Shown here: positions 7,149 through 11,589 of the stretch, one piece after another
How positions within the stretch are numbered: the stretch's first letter is position 1
How the letters are laid out: each line of letters opens with the position of its first letter
Assembly (NCBI GenBank): GCA_034435395.1
Contig: DAOTXK010000392.1
Coordinates: 1 to 11,589 of the forward strand
Direction of reading: 5' to 3'
Length of the DNA stretch: 11,589 nt
Source of the DNA: DAOTXK01 sp034435395
GTDB lineage: Bacteria; Chloroflexota; Anaerolineae; Aggregatilineales; Ch27
Position numbers and translations under genes: made by a program
The notes under the pieces: generated by a model
Database searches by the model: none
Seen by the model: only the letters and a program-made list of their open reading frames with translations
Told to the model about the DNA's origin: nothing

Positions 7149-7388
7149 CTATCGGTTGATCAACCGGATCAGGATGTTCAGCGCGATGGTGAGCAGGATA
7201 CTGATGAGCAACATGCTGACCAGTGGGACGAAGCAGGAGAACCTTTCTCCCTGAATGCGGATATCCCCTGGCAGATGGCCCAGGTTGTTGAGAAAGGGCA
7301 CGCGGCTGATCAACAGCAGGAGGCCACCCAACAGGGCTAGGCCGATACCAACGATAAGAAGGATGCGTCCAATTCCCGCCAGGTCCAC
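7149..7388 (-). CDS. DUF2905 family small membrane protein
   Basis: A 79-residue protein with two membrane helices (about residues 5–27 and 52–75). Between them is the family signature: RVPFLNNLGHLPGDIRIQGERF, then a short S-C-F-V-P-L segment. DUF2905 proteins have no known function. They are often encoded next to ruvB and queA, which is the arrangement here. The start is a GTG supported by AAGAGGA on the - strand (plus bases 7394–7400) at a 5-base spacing. The gene lies 18 bases after the ruvB stop, which fits co-transcription with ruvB and queA. Confidence 0.88.
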   Translation of the reverse strand: MDLAGIGRILLIVGIGLALLGGLLLLISRVPFLNNLGHLPGDIRIQGERFSCFVPLVSMLLISILLTIALNILIRLINR

Positions 7389-7393
7389 CGGAT

Positions 7394-7400
7394 TCCTCTT
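7394..7400 (-). promoter_or_regulatory. Ribosome binding site of the DUF2905 gene
   Basis: AAGAGGA on the - strand, five bases before the GTG at 7386–7388. It decides in favour of this non-ATG start and sits in the 18-base gap after the ruvB stop codon. Confidence 0.7.
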
Positions 7401-7406
7401 GGTTAA

Positions 7407-8432
7407 CTAAAACAGCGGCGGCTGTTCGGCAGGGCTGGTGTAGGGCAGCCCCAAATGCTCATACGCCGACCGGGTGGCGACGCGCCCGCGAGATGTTCTA
7501 TCCAAAAAGCCCAATTGCAGCAGATAAGGCTCATACACGTCCATGATCGTGTCGGGTTCTTCGCTGATGGCCGCCGCGATGGTTTCAAGCCCAACCGGGC
7601 CGCCGTCGAACTTCTCGACAATGGTGCGCAAGACGCGCCGGTCGATATCGTCAAGCCCCAGTTCGTCGATATCCAACAGGTCCAGGGCCGCATCGGCGAC
7701 TTCAGCCGTGATGATGCCGTCGGCGCGCACCTGCGCATAGTCTCGTATGCGCCGCAGCAGGCGCAGCCCCACGCGCGGTGTGCCGCGAGAACGCCGGGCG
7801 ATTTCCCACGCGCCGTCATCATCAATGGGAGTATCCATCAGGGCGGCTGCCCGTTTGACGATCTGGAACATCGCCTCCTGATCGTAAAAGTCCAGCCGGT
7901 AAATAGCGCCGAAGCGGGCCCGCAGCGGCGCGGTCAGGAGCGCCAGGCGGGTGGTGGCCCCGATGACGGTGAAACGGGGCAGGTTCAGGCGCACATTTTT
8001 GGCGGCCGGTCCCTTGCCGATCACGATGTCCAGCGCGAAGTCCTCCATCGCGGGGTAAAGCACTTCCTCCACAGCCCGGCCCAGGCGATGAATCTCATCG
8101 ATGAACAGGATATCGTTTTGTTTGAGGTGCGTCAGGATGGCGGCGAGATCGCCCGCGCGTTCGATGGCTGGCCCGGCGGTGACGCGGATGTTGACTCCCA
8201 GCTCGTTGGCGATCACATGGGCCAGCGTCGTTTTGCCCAGACCGGGTGGCCCGTATAGCAGCGTGTGATCGAGCGCTTCCTTGCGCTGCAAGGCCGCATC
8301 GATCAGGATCGCCAGATTCTCCTTGACTCGCGTCTGTCCTATGGTCTCCCCCAGCCGCCTGGGGCGCAAAGCGTAGTCCGGGCGATCATAGGAGCGGCGT
8401 CGTCCACTGGTCAGTCGTTGGGTGTCGCTCAT
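7407..8432 (-). CDS. ruvB: Holliday junction branch migration ATPase RuvB
   Basis: RuvB is the hexameric AAA+ motor that, with RuvA, drives branch migration of Holliday junctions in recombinational repair. At 341 residues it is typical in length. Seen: N-terminal RPRRLGETIGQ, Walker A GPPGLGKT (61–68), Walker B LFIDEIH (109–115), sensor 1 GATTR (158–162), the Arg-finger region APLRARFG (168–175) and sensor 2 GTPR (217–220). A winged-helix C-terminus follows (GLETIAAAI, EPYLLQLGFL, RTSRGRVAT). It is the first gene of the operon with DUF2905 and queA. The ATG is preceded by GAGAAG with an 8-base gap. ruvA and ruvC are not in the window. Confidence 0.98.
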   Translation of the reverse strand: MSDTQRLTSGRRRSYDRPDYALRPRRLGETIGQTRVKENLAILIDAALQRKEALDHTLLYGPPGLGKTTLAHVIANELGVNIRVTAGPAIERAGDLAAILTHLKQNDILFIDEIHRLGRAVEEVLYPAMEDFALDIVIGKGPAAKNVRLNLPRFTVIGATTRLALLTAPLRARFGAIYRLDFYDQEAMFQIVKRAAALMDTPIDDDGAWEIARRSRGTPRVGLRLLRRIRDYAQVRADGIITAEVADAALDLLDIDELGLDDIDRRVLRTIVEKFDGGPVGLETIAAAISEEPDTIMDVYEPYLLQLGFLDRTSRGRVATRSAYEHLGLPYTSPAEQPPLF

Positions 8433-8463
8433 AAAACGGTCTTCTCAGCCATCGTGCGAGCTA

Positions 8464-8491
8464 AGTATAACTGGCTTGAGCGTCCGTGCAA
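8464..8491 (-). promoter_or_regulatory. Candidate promoter of the ruvB operon
   Basis: Read on the - strand: TTGCAC (plus bases 8486–8491), a 16-base spacer, and TATACT (8464–8469, 5 of 6 consensus). It lies about 30 bases before the ruvB ATG. The -35 box is weak (3 of 6). It stands back to back with the upp promoter, with only 8 bases between the two -35 boxes. Confidence 0.5.
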
Positions 8492-8499
8492 TACGCGCA

Positions 8500-8528
8500 T
8501 TGACAGCGGCAGGGCTGCCCCGTACAAT
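8500..8528 (+). promoter_or_regulatory. Strong sigma-70-type promoter of upp
   Basis: A perfect TTGACA at 8500–8505, a 17-base spacer and TACAAT at 8523–8528 (5 of 6). Transcription would start near 8535, giving a very short leader of about 20 bases that carries the ribosome binding site. There is no room for a leader-based attenuator. Confidence 0.8.
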
Positions 8529-8541
8529 CGGCGCGGGTAGT

Positions 8542-8548
8542 GAAGGAG
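8542..8548 (+). promoter_or_regulatory. Ribosome binding site of upp
   Basis: GAAGGAG at 8542–8548, seven bases before the GTG at 8556–8558. It supports the GTG start. Confidence 0.8.
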
Positions 8549-8555
8549 TCTTCCC

Positions 8556-9182
8556 GTGACGCCTGTTTTTGTCTCTGATCATCCGTTGCTCAAACATAAG
8601 GTCACATTATTGCGGAGCGTCCGCACCGATCATCGTCAATTCAGGGAGCTGATCCGCGAAATTGCGGTGATTCTGTGTTATGAGGCTACCCGTGATATTG
8701 AGCTGGCACCCGTCATGGTGGAGACGCCACTGGCACAGGCCCAGGGCTATTATATGCGGGAGGAGATCGGCCTGGTCCCGATTCTGCGGGCGGGATTGGG
8801 GATGGTCGATGGTGTGTGGGAGATGTTACCCGGCGCACAGGTGTGGCATTTGGGGTTTTATCGTGATGAAAAGACCTTACGTCCGGTCGAGTACTATAAC
8901 AAGTTGCCGGTTGAGCCACCGGTGCAGATGTGTCTGATCCTGGACCCGATGCTGGCGACCGGGGGATCAGCCGCCGCCGCAGTGGATGTGCTGAAGCATT
9001 GGGGGGTGAAGCGCATCAAGTTTGTGGGCATCATCGCGGCCCCGGAGGGAATCGCGCATTTGAGCGGGCGGCATCCTGACGTGCCCATTCACGTGGCGAC
9101 GATCGATGATCACCTGAATGAGGTTGGCTTTATCGTTCCCGGACTCGGCGACGCCGGTGATCGTCAGTTTGGCACCGGTTGA
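8556..9182 (+). CDS. upp: Uracil phosphoribosyltransferase
   Basis: Converts uracil and PRPP to UMP and pyrophosphate for pyrimidine salvage in the cytoplasm. At 208 residues it matches the family length. Seen: ILRAGLGM (77–84), HLGFYRDEKTLRPVEYYNKLP (98–118, the flexible-loop region), the PRPP-binding LILDPMLATGGSA (127–139) and the C-terminal uracil-binding segment PGLGDAGDRQFGT (195–207). The start is a GTG with a good ribosome binding site and a near-consensus promoter just upstream. The next gene begins 50 bases later on the same strand, with its own ribosome binding site and no visible terminator between them, so the two are probably co-transcribed. Confidence 0.97.
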   Translation: MTPVFVSDHPLLKHKVTLLRSVRTDHRQFRELIREIAVILCYEATRDIELAPVMVETPLAQAQGYYMREEIGLVPILRAGLGMVDGVWEMLPGAQVWHLGFYRDEKTLRPVEYYNKLPVEPPVQMCLILDPMLATGGSAAAAVDVLKHWGVKRIKFVGIIAAPEGIAHLSGRHPDVPIHVATIDDHLNEVGFIVPGLGDAGDRQFGTG

Positions 9183-9232
9183 GCCGGGACGCCGCGTGTT
9201 CATAGGGGCTGGTGGCTGCCTGAAGGGATGAC

Positions 9233-10294
9233 ATGCCCGATAGATCGTATTGGACCTCGGTCTTTGTTGTATTCACCAGCGCGTTTGTCCTGGCTGTAGT
9301 TCTCACGCCTGTCTCGCAGCGCCTCGCCGCCCGCTGGAATATCGTGGACCGGCCACGCGGACGCCATCAGCATGGGCGCGTCACGCCCAAACTGGGTGGT
9401 CTGGCCCTGTATGCGGCCTTTACCGCCGCTGTTTTGGTGGCCCAGGTGATGCCCGTGCCACGGTTTGACAATTGGGAGTGGGTGCGCCTGACAGGGCTGC
9501 TGCTGGGCGGGCTGTTCATCTTCGCGTTCGGATTGCTGGATGACATCTTCGACTTTGGGCCGCTGCCGCAATATATCGCTCAATTGACAGCGGCGGCCAT
9601 CGCCGTTTTTTTTCGCATCTTTATCGAGACCCTCAACAATCCTTTCACCGGCCAGCAGACCGATCCCTGGCCGTTCGTGGTCACGGTGACGCTCAGTCTG
9701 TTCTGGCTGGGATTGATGATGAACACGGTGAACTGGTTGGATGGAGTGGATGGCCTGGCGGCTGGTGTTGCTTTTGTGGCCGCCCTGGTGTTGTTCGTTA
9801 ACGCGGTATTCCGCCTTGATCCGCCGCAAGCCAGCGTGGGGTTGCTTCCTCTGGCCTTGATGGGGGCAACTGCTGGTTTCCTGCTCTTTAATTTCCCGCC
9901 TGCCAAGGTCTTTATGGGGTCCAACGGAGCCTATTTCCTGGGGTTTACGCTGGGAAGCCTGAGCATTATTGGCGGGGCAAAGGCGGCTACGATTCTGCTG
10001 GCGATGGGTCTGCCGCTATTGGATGTCGTCTGGCAGATCGTCAGCCGGGTGGTGCGGGGACGCAGCCCAGCCGAGGGCGACAGGGGGCATCTCCATTTCC
10101 GCCTGATGGACTTGGGGGTGAATCCCCGGCTGATTGTGCTGGGGTATTATACCTTCTGTGCGTGCTTTGGCTTTCTGGCGCTGATTACGACCAGCCAGAT
10201 TTTTAAGTTCGTGGCGCTGCTCGTCATGATGGCAATGGTGATGGTAGGTTTTATCGTGCTGGCTCGTATCTCAAGGCGGCCACCGGGCGTCTAG
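9233..10294 (+). CDS. Polyprenyl-phosphate sugar-1-phosphate transferase (glycosyltransferase family 4, WecA/TagO/MraY superfamily)
   Basis: A 353-residue integral membrane enzyme with about ten or eleven hydrophobic segments. The superfamily transfers a sugar-1-phosphate (GlcNAc-1-P in WecA/TagO) from a UDP-sugar to undecaprenyl phosphate on the cytoplasmic face, starting cell-surface polymer synthesis. Motifs seen: TPKLGGLAL (51–59), LLDDIFDFG (101–109, metal-binding Asp pair), NTVNWLDGVDGLA (164–176) and GHLHFRLMDLG (285–295, the His motif). The loop that normally reads M-G-D-(S/A/T)-G-S-x-x-L-G reads MGSNGAYFLG (228–237) here, so Ser230 replaces an Asp thought to bind Mg2+. Length and remaining motifs fit WecA/TagO better than MraY. 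The ATG has GAAGGGA upstream with short (4-base) spacing. The gene follows upp and converges on the next gene with 19 bases between stops. Confidence 0.9.
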   Translation: MPDRSYWTSVFVVFTSAFVLAVVLTPVSQRLAARWNIVDRPRGRHQHGRVTPKLGGLALYAAFTAAVLVAQVMPVPRFDNWEWVRLTGLLLGGLFIFAFGLLDDIFDFGPLPQYIAQLTAAAIAVFFRIFIETLNNPFTGQQTDPWPFVVTVTLSLFWLGLMMNTVNWLDGVDGLAAGVAFVAALVLFVNAVFRLDPPQASVGLLPLALMGATAGFLLFNFPPAKVFMGSNGAYFLGFTLGSLSIIGGAKAATILLAMGLPLLDVVWQIVSRVVRGRSPAEGDRGHLHFRLMDLGVNPRLIVLGYYTFCACFGFLALITTSQIFKFVALLVMMAMVMVGFIVLARISRRPPGV

Positions 10295-10313
10295 GCCGAT
10301 GTCCACGCACTCC

Positions 10314-11588
10314 CTACGGGATGTCTTCCAGTGGCTCATAACGGAGGTCATCATCATCTTCGGGGGGTTCTTCGTCTCCTGTCTCCTCTGCCATTTCGTC
10401 CGCCTCTTCTTCAGGCTGGCCTGGCATGGTCGCAGTTGACCTCGCCTGCTGGAGACGTTCTCTGGACCACGGCAACCGTTCGGTCTCGTGCTTCGCATCA
10501 GGGGCGGGCTGGTCGTTCATTTCTTCCGCTCGCCGCGAATACGGGAATCTGTCTCTGTCCTCAGAGGCCGGGGTCGCCAGCGCCGGGCGAGGGCGCGGAG
10601 CGGCTTCTTCGCGGCTGCGCTCAGGGGGGGATGATCGCCGGGGCGAATCAAGGGGAGGCGATGGGCGCTGTTCCGACAGGCGACGCGCTGGCGGGCTGGT
10701 GGTTGGCTGACGCTGCGGGGCGGGAGGAATCGGCAAACGGCGTTCACTGAGGGGTCTGGGCGCCTGCTCCGGCGGCAGAGCCACTTCCCCGCCTGGTTCG
10801 GGCTTCGGCACAGGCTTGCGCCTGGCGTGGTAATACTCAAACTGGCGGCCTGTCGCCCGCTCAAGAATCTTCTCCACGGCCCCCAAAACCAGCACGACGA
10901 AGCCGTCTACCACCAAAACGGCCCCAAATGCGGCGGCCAGTATGCCCAAAGCGCGAGCAATGGGGCCCTGCAGGGTGGGGACAAGCACCTCCTCCCCCAG
11001 CCCAAGAATCAGTAAAAAGACGGCCACCGCGCCAAAAATGCCGAACATGATCGGCCAGTTCTGCCGGTCGGATGGCGTAGGCATCATGGCGTTGCCAATC
11101 GCAAACAGCAGATAGAGCCAGAGCCAGAAGTCCGGCGTGGAAAACAGGCGCTGTAGCTCCGCCAATATACTTGACAGCTCGCCCCTGGCCAGCGCGTCGG
11201 ACAGGCTTGGCCCGTCAAAAATGCGCTGGCTGATGAACCAGATCACGCCAATGCCGACGATGAAGGGTATCATGCCGATGATGGTGGCGCGGAAACGGCT
11301 GGCTTTTCTGAGTTGAACGAAGTCCAGGCGCAACGTGCCGTTGCTCTGTGGTTTGGGCCACACCTTGATGCGGCGGGTCGGGACGCCCAGCGCTCCGGCT
11401 GTCAACCATTGACTGAATTCGTGCAGAAAAACGCCAGGCAGCAGGATGAAGTAATACAAAATAGTGGCGCGCTCTTTGTCCTGAGTGAGAAGCCATCCTA
11501 TGCCGTACAGGTGCTGGTGAATCCAGCGTTCCAGGTATAAAAGCGGAAACAGAATAGCCGCGAAGGTGATCCAGGGTGTGAGCAGGGC
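10314..11588 (-). CDS. Multi-pass membrane protein resembling a degenerate M50 protease, with disordered tail; 5' partial
   Basis: The frame stays open from the right window edge for 424 residues, so the true start is beyond 11589. A TTG at 11457–11459 is only an internal codon: the 43 residues before it (ending LYLERWIHQHLYGIGWLL, then TQDKERATI) look like genuine membrane protein. About six helices follow. One contains GVFLHEFSQWLTAGALGV (codons about 11432–11379), resembling the HExxH helix of M50/site-2 proteases but with Gln at the second His position. A later helix ends NAMMPTPSDRQNWP (about 11093–11052), reminiscent of the second M50 motif (N..P.P..D). The last ~175 residues are a predicted disordered tail rich in Pro, Arg, Ser and Glu, ending very acidic (EEPPEDDDD). 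I cannot assign a function; it may be a non-proteolytic relative. The family link is from pattern memory only. Confidence 0.75.
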   Translation of the reverse strand, partial: ALLTPWITFAAILFPLLYLERWIHQHLYGIGWLLTQDKERATILYYFILLPGVFLHEFSQWLTAGALGVPTRRIKVWPKPQSNGTLRLDFVQLRKASRFRATIIGMIPFIVGIGVIWFISQRIFDGPSLSDALARGELSSILAELQRLFSTPDFWLWLYLLFAIGNAMMPTPSDRQNWPIMFGIFGAVAVFLLILGLGEEVLVPTLQGPIARALGILAAAFGAVLVVDGFVVLVLGAVEKILERATGRQFEYYHARRKPVPKPEPGGEVALPPEQAPRPLSERRLPIPPAPQRQPTTSPPARRLSEQRPSPPLDSPRRSSPPERSREEAAPRPRPALATPASEDRDRFPYSRRAEEMNDQPAPDAKHETERLPWSRERLQQARSTATMPGQPEEEADEMAEETGDEEPPEDDDDLRYEPLEDIP

Positions 11589-11589
11589 C

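Noticed and set aside
7455..8258. 267-codon open frame on the + strand opposite ruvB
   Set aside because: Antisense artefact over an unmistakable ruvB gene.
9200..9829. 209-codon open frame on the - strand opposite the sugar-phosphate transferase
   Set aside because: The Gln/His/Arg-rich product is antisense to a membrane enzyme with clear motifs.

Overview
The window looks like ordinary chromosome from a high-GC bacterium, most probably a member of Chloroflexota (Anaerolineae-like). This placement is an inference. It rests on the ruvB–DUF2905–queA gene order, a secreted-type protein with a 'TPTLTPTP' linker, the style of the membrane protein at the right edge, and the general protein sequence character. 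No tRNA, rRNA, CRISPR array, insertion sequence or phage gene was found.

Left part (1–3614, + strand): a tight, overlapping operon. It begins with the C-terminal two thirds of a molybdenum hydroxylase large subunit (xanthine dehydrogenase family, cut by the window start). YqeB follows, then one long protein that fuses YqeC to the molybdopterin cytidylyltransferase MocA. YqeB, YqeC and MocA/YgfJ are the accessory genes known from selenium-dependent molybdenum hydroxylases, so the enzyme here may carry a labile selenium ligand. This is the most distinctive system in the window.

Middle part (3760–6029): on the - strand, a trimeric-type purine nucleoside phosphorylase is followed 9 bases later by a two-helix membrane protein with an outside beta-rich domain. 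A 317-base gene-free stretch, with candidate divergent promoters and a possibly structured leader, separates these from a small + strand gene of unknown function.

Right-middle part (6048–8432, - strand): ruvB, a small DUF2905 membrane protein and queA form an operon read right to left. A compact divergent promoter region (8433–8555) separates it from a + strand pair: upp (uracil salvage) and a polyprenyl-phosphate sugar-1-phosphate transferase of the WecA/TagO/MraY superfamily. The transferase lacks one of the usual acidic residues.

Right edge (10314–11589, - strand): a multi-pass membrane protein resembling a degenerate M50 (site-2) protease, with a long disordered charged tail. Its reading frame stays open to the window edge, so the start lies outside.

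No wholly new system is evident. The best leads are the selenium-type hydroxylase operon with its YqeC–MocA fusion, the missing Asp in the sugar-phosphate transferase, and the HExxQ variant of a protease-like motif.
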